Shown piece by piece: positions 1-12,619 of a DNA stretch of 64,000 nucleotides. The notes beneath the pieces are model-generated. The model was not told where the DNA came from. It worked only from the letters and a program-made list of their open reading frames with translations, and did no database searches. The stretch spans positions 1,390,301-1,454,300 of the forward strand of contig JANPWX010000081.1 in the NCBI GenBank assembly GCA_024734555.1, given 5' to 3'. Each line of letters begins with the position of its first letter. The first letter of the stretch is position 1. The DNA comes from Trochalopteron elliotii (Eukaryota; Chordata; Aves; Passeriformes; Leiothrichidae). The position numbers and the translations under genes are program-made.

Positions 1-3000
1 AGCAGCCTTTTACAGTGAAATTCATTTTCCAGCAAGAGCATTTTGCTGAAGATTGCATGGTGTATTGATATTAGTATAAAATAGGTTAGAGAGAAGCTTT
101 ATCCATAATTTAAGTTGCTCTCTTAGAGAAAATGCAAGTAAACTGATGAATTCAGAGAAAAATATCTCTACAGGGTGGCAAAGAAATATCCACTGTAGCT
201 ACTTACCTGAAATATCTTTTCCCAGTGGCCCAATTAACTTTAGAGTGTGGCACTAAGACTCGATTTTTTCACAATCAGAAAAGGTTTTTGTGCTCTGAAT
301 TATACAGTGACCTTGTTTATATCTCAAACTCCAAAATAAGGTGACAATTCTATCATGTATTTCATGTAAAACATTTCAAAGAAGAAACTTAAAGCTGTAA
401 AATAAAGTAGAGGCATTTAGATAATATGCATTGTGTATTTGGTGTCTTCAAAAAAGTGACTAATAGTTTGGTGCTTTTCCTCAATTCATATGTTTTGAGG
501 GAAAGTGAAGAGACTATAAAATGCAAATGTAAAATTAATTTGTTTTTCAATTATCTATTTTTAGAAAGCAGAGCAGCCTCCACAATTGCTTCTCTCTAAA
601 TGAAATGAAAAAAATACAGAAAAGCCTGCCATCTCTATGGAGCATTATGATTTCCAGCTGTGTCATTTGATTTTTGGCAGCAGGATTTCCTGAAAACAGC
701 AAAATAAACCAAAATTTTGTTTTTTCCTCTTTTTTTTTTAATGGCTAAGTGCTTTAGTAATCATGTGTGTCTAATTCCTGATCATATTTCAGAGTGGAGT
801 TTTTTTCTGCTATACTCAAAATCAGTGGCACTTGAATGGGTTGGGAGGAAGACTGGGACAACTGGAATGTTTCATGAATGACTCATCAGAGAACTGTCTG
901 GCTTCCCTGTTGTGGAACAGCAAGGGGAAATACACTTTGAGGAAATGCACCTTAGAGTACTGTTTGAGTCAAGTGCATCCTTATTTGGGTGCAAAATTCA
1001 AAAACCCTTGGAAAGAATGGCACGGCAAGATTTCCAATTAAATTATACTCAGAGAACTTTAGCTCAGAGAAAGAGATGATCCAAGTACCTCTGCAGGTCG
1101 GAAATCAAATGCAAATGAAATAAAGTGAATAAAATTAACTGTCTTTCAGCTTATGTTATTTTGCTCCAGAACAATTTTTCTAGGGGAAGCCATGAATGAG
1201 ACCACTGTGAGAAGTCCAAAGCTGAATTTGTGACTTGGCATGCAAACAAAAAGCTGGATCTGACAACAATCAGGTATTTACCAATTAGCTTTTCAGTCCT
1301 GTTGATGGGCTTGCCCAGCAGAGCCATCAGACAAGTAATGACTTTCAAATAACTGGAGTTCTTAGAGATTCAGAACCTAAGATTCAGAACCTGCAATGGC
1401 TCTCTCTTTTCAGCCATCTTTCCCACCATTTTTCTCTTGAACCTGCTGCATACTCTGGTCTTGCAAATATTTAGGTTGGGCTTTTTTGCATTCCACTTCT
1501 AATTTTCACAAGACTGTCTAAACAAAATACATTTTATTTTATGATAGAAGAACAATAGAAAAGTCACAGAATCTTTATTGGCTTTAATGCTTGCATGCAG
1601 GGCAATGCATACTGGGGAAAAATACTGCATTCTATGATTAAAAAATCATACGTTAGACAGCAAGATGCCATTGTAAAGATCTCATTATGCAGTCTTCCAC
1701 AACACCCAGAGAAAAACTAGTTGAGATTTCAAAAATTATATAGACATGGTAAGTTGTTAACAGAAACTAAGGTGTTTAAAATGACAGTTTGCACAGCATA
1801 ACTTAGGATTTATATTCAAGAAGCCGTTGGTAACTCAATTAGATAAGATTCTGAAAAAATATATTGCTTTGATACAATTTTTTAATATTTTTGGCAAACA
1901 CCATATGGCTTCAACATAAAGGACAGTAGAAATCCAATATCACATTTGTGTCATTTGAAGGATCTTGGTATCCATAAATTCAAACTATAATCACATTAAA
2001 ATATGCTTCACAGTAAATTGATAAAAATAATAAGGTCCTTCCGAAGGAAAAAGTCCTTCTGCTTTCAGGACACAAAATTAGAAAATACCTTCTGTTATTT
2101 GTAGCTATTTTACTACTACTTCACAGATTTGCTGAAGTTATTCACAAAAATCTATTTAATGCCTCTAATTTATGTGAATGTTGTTAATATAAAAACTTGG
2201 CTTTTACCCAGTGTTCCTTCTTTTCTTGAACACAATAACATCATCTGAAAAACCATGTAACAAGCTAAAAGATTTAATTAATATTATGAAATACTGCATT
2301 GGTTTGTTTCTTTAAATATGTCAGAACTGATTTTGAAGATATTGTGATAGTTGTTTCCTGGGAAATATATGACTTGGTGGCTGAGGTGAACTGCAATTGC
2401 TCTGGTTTCTTTTGGCGGCCTGCAGCTCCCCCTGGGCTATCACAGCCCTTCTGTGCACACATGTAACCACCTCAGAACATCCCTCACCTGAGAGAGGAAG
2501 AGGTACTTGAGAAAAGCAACATAAAATGCATGACTATTATTATTTTTAATTGAAAGCAGCCTATTATGATTTTTTTTTTCTTTTGACTTAAGGAATTACA
2601 TGAATTTTCTATGTTTTACAGTAAAAAAAATGTTTGGGACACCCAAGAACTTCTCAGAGTTCACAGAATTTTTTTCTTTTTATAATCAATCTGGGGAAAG
2701 ATTATAATAAAAATTATACTCAGACCTATTGAGCTGAGCAGGCAGTAGTGCAAAGAAAGCACAGAAGTGCTTGTTACATGGCCTAGGCACTGCTGAAAGA
2801 TTCAGCACATGATCTTGTTTGACTTACAAGAAAAAAGAGAAACAAGGATAATAACAATGTTTAAATGCTTGTCTAAAAAACGTTTTGAATTTAAAAGTGT
2901 CTAAGAGTACGGTAGATTTCTGAAACATTTCTACATTTCTGATGTTAAGGTGATGCTAGCACATTAAGGCTCCTGGGGAAAATGTTTAATAAGGCATTAT

Positions 3001-3450
3001 TTTCAAATGTTCATCTGTAATTTGCCTGGTATGTACTTGTCTTTTGAAGACTTGCTACATCATTTGGAGTCTAATTTTAATCACTGAAGGATGAAATGGG
3101 AGAATTTTAATCCTGGTTTAAGTGCTCATTTCAATAGAGCATTAACTGCAGTGTTGATACTGATACCTCCGTAATATATCTGACAAAAGCAGCTTGGACA
3201 AGTTGGATTGATCAATTACTTCAAACTTAATGATTTTTTTGTTTTTGTTTTTCCAACCATGTTTTGTTATACTTCATGAGAATCCTGTGGATTTTTTTGT
3301 GATTTAAGTTAAAATGAATAGTAGAAAATGGCTCATAGTTTAAATATAGTAAGACGATGAAAAAGTAATTAATGAAATATATGTGTGTGAAACAGCATCA
3401 GGAAAGTAAAAGTTATGCATGGACTTGGGGCTTTCCATAATCATCTTGGG
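1..3450. other. IL1RAPL1 intron 2, no feature recognised
   Basis: AT-rich unique-looking sequence. The few short open frames have no coding character. No transposon tail, RNA gene or tandem repeat was recognised apart from short homopolymer runs (for example T runs near 731 and 2571). Confidence 0.6.
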
Positions 3451-3454
3451 TTGA

Positions 3455-3760
3455 TTTTGTGGGTTTTTTGGGGGGATTTTTTTTGAAGGGGCGGGGGGTT
3501 TGGGCAGTTGGTTGGTTGGTTTTTTTTTGTTTTGTTTTGTTTTTTTGGGTTTTTTTTGTTTTTGTTTTGTTTTGTTTTGTTTTTGTTTTGGTTTGGGGGT
3601 TTTTTGTTGTTTTTTGGTTTTTTGGTGGGTTTTTTGGGTTTTTTTGTTTGTTTGTGTTTTTTTGTTGGTTTGGTTGGGTTTTATTGGGCTTTTTTTGTTT
3701 GGTTTGGTTTGTTTGTTTTGTTTTGTGGGGTTTGTTTGTTTGTTTGTTTCTTCCTGAGTC
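3455..3760. repeat. G/T-only low-complexity tract
   Basis: The + strand is made almost only of G and T for about 300 bp, and 3507-3682 contains no A or C at all. It is an irregular mixture of TTTTG, TTTG and G-run units rather than a clean microsatellite. All frames on both strands stay open through it, giving meaningless Phe/Gly/Val/Trp-rich (+) and Lys/Thr/Asn/Pro-rich (-) translations. Confidence 0.9.
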
Positions 3761-4881
3761 GCAGACCAGGGTTTGATTGTTTAAACTATTTTCTTCTTTT
3801 TTTTTTTGTCTATGCATGGATGTGTTTGTTTGTCTGGCAAGTGTTTTTCTTGTTCCTTTTTGAAAAAGGGGGAAAGGAGACCTTCTTTGAAATGAGGAAG
3901 TAAAGAGAAGAAAATAGAAAAACTCTGCTAGCTTTAATGTTTGTTGTTACCAGATTAGAAGCATCCATAACACTCTTTAAGCTCAGTCATAGTATACTTA
4001 CACTTATGCTTATATAGACACAATGAATATATATGCCAGAGAAAAATGATGCAAAATTCTTTCACCTGCAAATTTAATGTGTTTGAAAGCATAACATGAA
4101 TTGGTTTTCTTACACAATTCCTTTTTTTTTTCCCTAATGAGGTCTGTAAGATATGTGATAGGCAAATTTGAAGTCTGCTGCACTGAATTTTTCTGAATAT
4201 GTAATTACATGAAGCTTAGATGAAAAAAAAAGAGCTCTATTATGAAAGTATGGACAACTCATGATGATATAAGGGGTTTTATTGCCACAGCAACAAATGG
4301 TTCTCAGGTAGGGATTAATTCCTCTGTATGCTTCCTGACTAAATAATTACTGATGTCTAAGGCATTGAAAGATTTTGAGAGCCTCTATGCTGCAAGAAGC
4401 TGGCTCATTTCTACCTACTCTGACAAAAGCTTCAGAAAATGGGACTTCTCACTGGCACTTGGGAAGGCACAGTAATCACACTGTGGATTTCTGTAAGCCA
4501 AGGAAGATTAGCTTCTGCCTACCACATTAAAACTGCAAATACCAAAAACCTGTCCCTGCCTTCATGTGCTTTGCCATATAAAATCTGCCTCACAGTTTCT
4601 TACCTGCTTGAAATGGTTGAAGGGAAGGTGAAAAAGCAGAAAAGAAATATAAGTTGAAAAGAGTCTCTTTGGTCTCAGTTATGCTCACATTTGACATCTG
4701 AAAAACCCTTAGCATGTGGGAGGTCTTATTAATTTTAGTCATCAAATTCTTTAATATAAACTTTTGTGCATGTATTTTAGAATCAAGGTTGTAATATCCA
4801 GAGAAGACTTGCCATGATTACACCAGTTAGCACAAAGTGGCACTTGCTGGTAGCTGTGCATCCTTCTCTTCCTCTTCTTAA

Positions 4882-5490
4882 TCCAGCATGTGCCCAGGGC
4901 CCAGGAAGGCCAATGGCACCAGGCCTGGCTCAGCAATAGTGTGGCAGCAGGACCAGGGCAGGGATTGTCCCTATGGACTGGGCACTGGTGAGGTCACACC
5001 TCAAATCCTGTGTCCAGTTTTGGGCCTCTCACTCCAAGAAAGACATTGAGGGACTGGAGAGAGTCCAGAGAAGGGCAGCTGGGGAAGGGTCTGGAGAGAC
5101 AGTCCTGTGAGGAGCAGCTGAGGGAGCTGGGGATGTTCAGTCTGCAGAAAGGCTCAGGGCAGACCTCATTGCCCTCTGCCTGAAAGGAGGTTCAGCAAAG
5201 CCTTTTGTCCCAGGGAACTAGAGACAGGACAAGACAAAATAGCCTCCACTTGCACCAGGGGAGGTTCAGGCTGGGCATGAGGAAGAATTCCTTCACTGAA
5301 AGGGTAGTTAAGCATTGGAATGGACTGCCCAGGAAAGTAATGGAGTCACTGCCAATGGAGATGTTCAAGAAATTACTCGATGTGGCACTTAATGCTGTGG
5401 CCTAATTTACAAGGTTTACAGAATCTACTTCATGAGTCAAGGTTTGGCCTCCATGATCATGGAGGTTTTTAAAGGTTCTGTGATTCTACA
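4882..5490 (+). mobile_element. CR1 LINE, 5'-truncated, sense orientation
   Basis: The 3' part of a CR1 non-LTR retrotransposon. The + strand shows degraded text of the end of the reverse-transcriptase ORF (GTGAGGTCACACCTC, and the peptide words [21 protein letters not shown] followed by EMFKKLLDVALNA near 5260-5400). The 3' UTR then ends at the typical GATCATGGAGGTTTTT...TTCTGTGATTCT tail near 5490. The 5' edge near 4882 is where similarity to the CR1 region AAGGCCAATGGCA begins. The frame is broken by indels, so it is a dead copy. This is the largest CR1 in the window lying in the same direction as the host gene. Confidence 0.92.
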
Positions 5491-5729
5491 ATTTTTCCTT
5501 GTCAGGTTCAGTTCTCTCTTGAGACCTTAGCAAAAACCCCCAAAGTGGCAAGGTTAGACTATAAACATTAATAAAAATGTGTGTAACTAAGAACAGAACT
5601 CAGTAAGGAAAAATACACATTCAAGTGAATGGAAAAAAATTTGGAAAGAAAAATTAAACTGAAAACCAAGTATTTTTTAATGTCTCCTGAACTTTAACTA
5701 CCAGCATAGTACAGTTGATGTCAATGAAT

Positions 5730-6200
5730 ATATTCAGGGCAGGCAGCTCAGAGTGCAGCTGCAGAGCAAGCAGCAGGCTGAGCTCTGGGGGACAGGAGCA
5801 TGAGGAAGGAGGCTGTGAAGGGGTGATGACCCTTTGCACAACAAATGGCCCAGGACCTGTGGCCCAGCCTGTAAGGGACACCCAGAGACATGGCAGGAGC
5901 CACCAACCCCCAGACTTGCCCAGCATTTAGACTGTGAGGGCATGGAACCTCGGGGTTTCCTTTGTTCAAGGTCCCTCCTCAGAGGCACCCAACTCGAGCT
6001 GTCATGTTCTTCCTGCACTATGATGAAATTATTTTAAGGATTGAGGTGTCTGAGACTCTGATCTGGGAAAACTGGGGTCAAGCTAGTAAGGGAACCTTGT
6101 CTGACTGGGAGTGTGGTCTGTGTAGCTGTGAAGGGTCCCTGGTCACGGGGAGAGAATGGCTGCCAGGATGGCACCTGGATGGCCAGACAGGGAAATAGTG
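5730..6200. other. GC-richer patch, unclassified (possible old repeat)
   Basis: About 470 bp of clearly higher GC than its surroundings, with overlapping short open frames on both strands, which is usual for GC-rich non-coding DNA. The texture resembles avian repeat DNA, possibly part of an LTR, but no LTR end, primer-binding site or known protein word was recognised. Confidence 0.35.
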
Positions 6201-6549
6201 TGACTAGACTGTTTTGTTTTTTTTCCTTACATGAAGATGGTCGTGGCACAATGCCTCATCCAATATCTAAAGTAACTTTTTAGTATGTAGGGGATAAAAG
6301 CATGATCAGAATTATTTCAAGAAAAGGATGTTCTGCTGATTTGTTTTACTGGATTTATAAATCAATGCTTGGGGATTTCAAACATTAATTGACCTTATCT
6401 CTATAGATACTCTCTCACTGCCCTTTGAGAATCCTGACATACTTACCTGCAGAACTTGGTCTGATTTGTGAGAGATGTGGCACTTTTAATGAATTCCTAT
6501 AGTGCATATACATAACACACAGCTTTGTCTTGCAAAACTGCATGTTGTC

Positions 6550-6604
6550 TGTGGGGTTTTTTTGTTTGTTTGTTTTGTTGGGGTTTTTTTGTTTTTTTTT
6601 TTTA
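6550..6604. repeat. TTTG/T-rich simple repeat
   Basis: Short run of TTTG and T units on the + strand, a smaller relative of the tract at 3.5 kb. Confidence 0.8.
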
Positions 6605-6609
6605 AGGAG

Positions 6610-9600
6610 CACTAAATATTCTGTTAAGAGATTTAGCATAATTTAGCAGGAGAGAGGTAGTGCTTTTTCAAGACACATCAGGAAGGGGAAAAGCATATTT
6701 TTGACAAATTTTCATCTGAAATTATGAAAATTGAGCTAGTCATTCCTGTGTAAAATACAGATAAATACAGATTTTATCTGAATACAGATAAAAGCTTGTT
6801 TACCTGCGCTGTTATTTTTTTTTTTTTTGTTTAATAGCCAAGTAAGTATCCCAAGCTATAAGTGGTCACTTATCTTTCAGTAAAAAGGTGTTGAAACTGA
6901 AGAGTGAGGAAAGCTCACTTAAGGGACTTCTGAACACTCAGAAGACAAAAGTAATTGTGTGCTAAGTGTAGGTAATAAGGAAAAGTTAGGAGATTTTGAG
7001 TTTTTTCATCAGCTCACTTAAAACACCAAACTTGTAAAATTCCAGCTTTCTATCAAAGGATAGAAAATATAGTTTGATATTATCACTCTTTTGTGATGCT
7101 TAATCTGCCATACATTTATTATCTTGCAGTTTTTAATATTTAATTCTTAATATTGTTAATTAATATTGCAATAATCACATATGTTGAAGCACTGTTGCTT
7201 TGTAAATGCTACTACAAATTTTGTTTTCTTAATCAACAGTACATCTGATTGCCCCTGAACTACATGCCTGCAGGTGACCAACAGGAAGAATTCATTTTAT
7301 CCCAAAATATGTATGGACATGGATATTTCTGCTGTGCAAAATAGTAAACATCAATGCTCATAAAGATGTTATTTATTTCCAGTTATCCCTTTGATTACAA
7401 ACTATATGAACTAATTATAAACTAATGATGCTGCAGTGACTTCTCTTTAAAAATATACATAACAACTTTACTCTTTGAGAAGAGAGCACAGGTTTGAAAT
7501 ACTCCTTTTCATCAGTACAAGCACTGCATCACATTTATAAAAAGCATGAAAAAATTGCTGAACAGGTCTAGCTATCAAAGTGAACATCCAGCTGGAAATT
7601 GTAATGGCCTTTAAAAGACTTGATCATAGTTGTGAAATTCCATTTCTTATTTTCACAATGAGTAACAGGAAACTGCCTATAACACTTCACTCACTTTAAT
7701 CAAAATTTAGTTTCTGAATCCGTTTGACCAAATGACCCCCTGGAAAATGGTTAGTGAGAGTGAGATAGTTTCTATGTCTGTTAAGCTGTGATTTTTTTTG
7801 CTTTTGAAATCCTACAATTTGCCTTTTAAAAAGGCTAAATTATTATTACTACTACTACTGCTGCTGTTAATCTCTACTACTACCATTACTGTTAACCAAA
7901 ATTAGCACATAGCATCATCAGTCTCTTTATATTATATTGATATATAATATCAATATAATATTACAGGTGAGTGAAAGATAAACTTTTCCTGCAAGGGAAA
8001 GGCAGAAGGTATTGGAATTACCTTGCAGAACCTTATAAAATTAATAGAAAACACATATATGTTGTGTTGCAGTTTTTATGCCACTTAGAGTATGTTTTGT
8101 GGTTTCTTTTTTTTTAAGTTCAATTCTTTTCTTAATTTTTTCCTAAACCAAAAGACAAAATCCATTATCTTTGTAAGCTTTAGACTCTATCATCTGAAAG
8201 GTTTGGTGAACTGAAGAACCATACAATTATTTAAAGTAGCATCTCCTGCCTTTGTTTGAGACACATCTGCTCAGGTATTTCTTGTTCAGCAGTGATAAAG
8301 TGGCTGTTGCCCAGCAGTTTAATTAGCGCTTTCCTACCTAACCTCTTATAGCAGATATTACTACTGATTTCAGGGACTCTGAAAATCCCATATCTGACAA
8401 AGCAGGCTTAATAATGAAAATCACTGTTTTTATGTTTTATTTGTCTTGGCAAGAACACCTACTAGAACACATACATTTTTCACTAGCTAGAAAACATGCA
8501 GTTCAGAGTTGCAATCCCCGAGTTGTTCACTCTTCAGAAAAACAGAATTGAGCAGGAATTAAAATTGAATGAAAACTGGAGGGGGAGTTGCAGAGCAAAG
8601 ACAAAGTGTACAACAGAGCATCATTTTCTAGACAGATGTTAATTTGTTTCTCACTGGGTGAAACCGATCTGCTATAATGTATCTGTGTGTATTTTTGAAA
8701 TGCTTTTGAGCAGAATATCTGTGAAGCGCTGAGGGTTGATCTCAGCCTGTGGGTTTGTTCAGTTGTCTGATTTCTTCACATAGGCTGGCTTGCTTGGCTC
8801 CTGCTTTACAGCTGCTGAGAGCTGATTTTTGGTAACTTACACTCTCTGGAGGTGAGAAGGGGGGAGTCATTTTGTGTTTTGCTGAAAGGAGGGGAAATAT
8901 GCTTAGCCAGTGGTGCTCAGAAACAGTGCTACCTTAGTTTTCTCTCTTCCTCTCTAGCCCTGCTCTTGCCAGGGGTGTGGGGAAAGGGAGGACACAGGAT
9001 ATTGTTAGTGACTACGTATAGACTACAAAGCTAAAAAGCTGAGGTATGGAGGTATGATTTTCTTTCACTGGCAAACTGGGGATTGCTGTGTCCTTCTAGT
9101 TAGAAGTCCTTTAGCAAACAGGGGTATGTGCTCTGCTGTACAAGTGCTGACCTTCTGTCTTGAAATTGTAGGGGTTCTGATCCATGGCTACAGAGCAAAA
9201 CATTCCTTTGTGTTTTCCCACCTGTGTTAGGGGACCTGTCACAGTTCATGATCTCTTATCATTGGATAAACTGGCAACAATCTTGGTTTTAGTTCACGTC
9301 CTATGCTGTAACTTGTCTTTGTTCATTAGCCTCTGCTCAGGGAGATGACCTGTCCCATCAGCAGGGATGCAGAGGGCAGGAAGGGCAGGAGCTGCTGTTG
9401 CAGGCCCGTGGTGAGGTCTCTCCTCCCAGGATCCAGTGCTCAAGGTCTCCATCTGCAAACTTGGGCAGTTTAGTCATCACCTAATTTTAACTGTTTGATT
9501 TTCACATTCCAGCTTGCCACCTTGCTAAGCTTTCTCTATTGAGTAGTTAGGAAACCAAGTTTCTGTTGGACACTCAAATTAGATACCTAAAGTAGACAGT

Positions 9601-12100
9601 CTGAGTAGTCAGCACCAAAAATCTCAAATTTCCATATTTTTTACAATGTACAAATTAAATCATTCTTAGTAATCATTTTGTGGTAAAATGAAGAAAATAG
9701 AATGCTTATTTTTTGTTTCTTTCTTACAAGAGCATCTCTCCAATCTTTGATATTGTTGTATGGAGATTCACTACTTTTGTGTGTGTACTTTGGCAACAGA
9801 TGTAAAATGTCAACAATAAATCATTATGATGAAATGGATAATGAAAATTGAATGTAATGGTTCTCTTGGAGTGATCTCTAATTCTGCCAAGCAGCATATA
9901 CTTGTTTTAATCAAACTGGAGAAAACCTAAAGGAAATAACTGACTATAGTCTGATGTGATCATATTGAATATTGATAAAGATATTGATAAAGTATTTTTT
10001 AAGCTTTTATTAAAATTAATAAATTTACATTTTTCTTTTGACAATGCTAGACCCATGTGGGGGCAACTTGTAGCATCAGTAGCTGAAGCAATTATTTTCA
10101 GTGCTGCTGTTTTGTAATTCTGCCTTTGAAGTGCACTGGTTCCAATATTTTTAATGTATCTTCAAAAAATAAAACTTTTTTTTTTAGTATAATTTGATGC
10201 TACAAATAGGCTTCTTAGTACTTCTGGTAATATTCCAAATGTTCAGAGGGGGTGTTCCTTGTACTACTGTGATCAAGGTACACATTGATGAGTCAGATTG
10301 TTTTTTCTCCCCTTTTCACTTCTGATAAGCATAAGAGATGACCATAAGTTGTCTGTAGGGCTTTCCCAAATTGCTAGTCACAAATAAGAGATAATAAATT
10401 AAGTACACTTGCACAAAGAAGAGCAAATATAAACTGACCACAGATAAATGTAAGGTATAAATTAAATATGGGCTGTGAAATACGAGCTGGTTTCTAAACA
10501 ATCAAAGATGGAGACTATGAAGCAATTTCCAGCAGGAGTTTCAGAAAAAAAAATGGTCTTAACATAAGAATTAATGTAAGAATCTCTATTTCCTCCTTTG
10601 ATAGATGTGATAGACAACAAGAAACATTGACTCAGAACTCTTGGCCCTGTTTTGCCATTAAAAATGTTGGATTACTCTATAATGGAGGAGAAAAAGTGGC
10701 TGTTTTAAAATTCTTTAAAAATCTGTACCTAGTAGGTGCACTGTACAAAAGTGTTTAGGAGTAGTTTTATTGCGATAAATTTGATGAATTTCATTTTTGT
10801 GCATTATTCATTTTATTTAATATTCAAGTATATATCACATATTTTCCTGTGAAAGGTTATTTTCATTAACCTCCAGTATCTCTACATGTTCATTTTAGTG
10901 AAATTATTCTTATGATTTTTCTAGTAAAAGATAGAATAATGCATTTATATGCAGATTAAATTAAAAGCTAAACAGCTGTTGGCAACTCCAGAAATAGATC
11001 GAAATGCTAACTTATGAAATCTTCAGTTCCTTATTTACTTTTGGATGATTTTTCATTACCTTATGTTTACTATGTAACTTTTTTGAGTCTAACATTTTAG
11101 AATTTAATTTCAATGTCTTTTATTCACCGTGGTTAATTCTTTTACTATTACATTATGTAGCCACCTTTTCAATAGGGTTTGATTACAAAGAAGTTAATAA
11201 TTCTACATCATTGAATGCCTTGATAGAACCTGATATTCTACTGTTCTTTAAAACATGCTTTCCACAATATATCTGAAGGATATTTCACAGTGGAAACAAA
11301 ATATCTGTCACATAACACTATGAATTAGTTCTGAAAACATTTTTTTTCTATTTCTTTGTCAAGAGGTTTATTTGTTTGATAATAGGAACAATTTTATATT
11401 ATACTGAAAATTTTCCATAGCAGACTATTTATTAATGCCATGGTGCTATGTTGGATACTTGTGGCAAAATAAAAACAATAAAACAAACCAAAAAAATCCC
11501 ACAACCAATAACAAATCAAAACGAAAAATCAAAGCCAAAGACAAAAAAACCCACCCAAATAAACAAAAAACAAACTGAACCAAAAAGAAACAGGCAAAAG
11601 AATATTTTAAATAGAAAGCAGCCAAGTCAAAGATGTATTGAGAACTATATAAATTAATTAGTCTTCTAGTCAGGCTGAATATTTCCAATACACCCAGAAA
11701 TCAAAGAAGAGCAAAAAAATACTATATTTCTAAATTCTTTGCCAAAACACCCACTCTCTCATGAGTGTTTTGGGCACTTACTAATTTGATGCTTTCTTAC
11801 AGTTTCACTATACTTGGCTGCAGTGGAGTGAGTTCTGATCTTTTTTAGATAAATACATCTTTTAATACCTTTGTAAGTTAGCTGGGCTGTAATTCTTCTG
11901 TTGTGCTGGCCCCCTCCAGCATCATCAGAACAGAAAAAAATTAAGATAACCAAGAAGAAATGTATACCTGACATCTCTGTAATGGACTAGAGACAAAATT
12001 TGAATGTCCTTTTTCCTACTAATCAGAAAACACACTCCAATACAGACAGGAAAGTGGTGGGAGGGAAGGAAAAAGACATTTCTTCAGAGACCAACTGGTG
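6610..12100. other. IL1RAPL1 intron 2, mostly featureless
   Basis: AT-rich sequence without recognisable genes. A moderately GC-rich bit lies near 9340-9440, and an A/C-rich (CAAA-like) stretch at about 11460-11600. A hairpin near 7.93 kb is listed separately. Confidence 0.55.
7929..7961. repeat. Perfect AT-rich inverted repeat
   Basis: A 15-bp arm (7929-7943, ATATTATATTGATAT) is followed by a 3-base spacer and its exact reverse complement (7947-7961). The interior GA/TC break means it is not a plain TA dinucleotide run. Confidence 0.95.
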
Positions 12101-12109
12101 TCTTGTTCA

Positions 12110-12614
12110 TGAGGAACTTTATTCCATGGCAGTCATGTTGGAGGAGTTTGTGGAGGATTGTCTCCTGTGGGAGGGAGCAGGGGCAGGACTCCTCTCCCTG
12201 AGGGGGAAGCAGCAGGAGATGTGATCAATGTGTGATGAACTGACCACAATTCTCACTGCCCATCTCCCTGCCCCACTGTGGGGATGGAGGTAGAGAACTG
12301 GGAGTAAAGTTAATCTCGAGAAGGACAAAGAGGTGGGAGGAAGGTGTTTTTAAAATTTGGTTTGCGTCTCATTATCCTGTGTGAGATTTTGGATCTCAAA
12401 ATCAGTGTGCACACTCTGATTTTGATTGGAAATAAATTAAATTTCCCATGCTGAGTCTGTTTTGCCTGTGACGGTATTTGTTGAGTGATCTCTCCCTGTC
12501 CGTACCTCAGCTCAGGAGACTTTTCTTATATTTTCTTCTCCCTGTCCAGCTGAGGAGGGAGTTACAGAGCAGCTTTGGTGGGCACCTTGCATCTGGCTGG
12601 GGTTAACCCATCAC
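12110..12614 (+). mobile_element. ERV-type LTR fragment, sense orientation
   Basis: Resembles a common passerine endogenous-retrovirus LTR, identified from recall rather than a search. In order it shows a GC-richer 5' part, an AATAAATTAAA polyadenylation-like region at about 12432, the words GAGTCTGTTTTGCCTGTGAC and GAGTGATCTCTCCCTGTCC, CTGTCCAGCTGAGGAGGGAG, and a 3' end GGTTAACCCATCACA at about 12614. The reverse complement of 60.24-60.5 kb shows the same words in the same order, so the two are copies of one family. The 5' end is unclear and probably truncated, and no internal viral genes adjoin it. Confidence 0.7.
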
Positions 12615-12619
12615 AGCAG

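Noticed and set aside
3413..3817. Open frame of 134 codons (-) and overlapping + frames
   Set aside because: It is the translation of a G/T-only low-complexity tract; the composition is wholly explained by the DNA bias.
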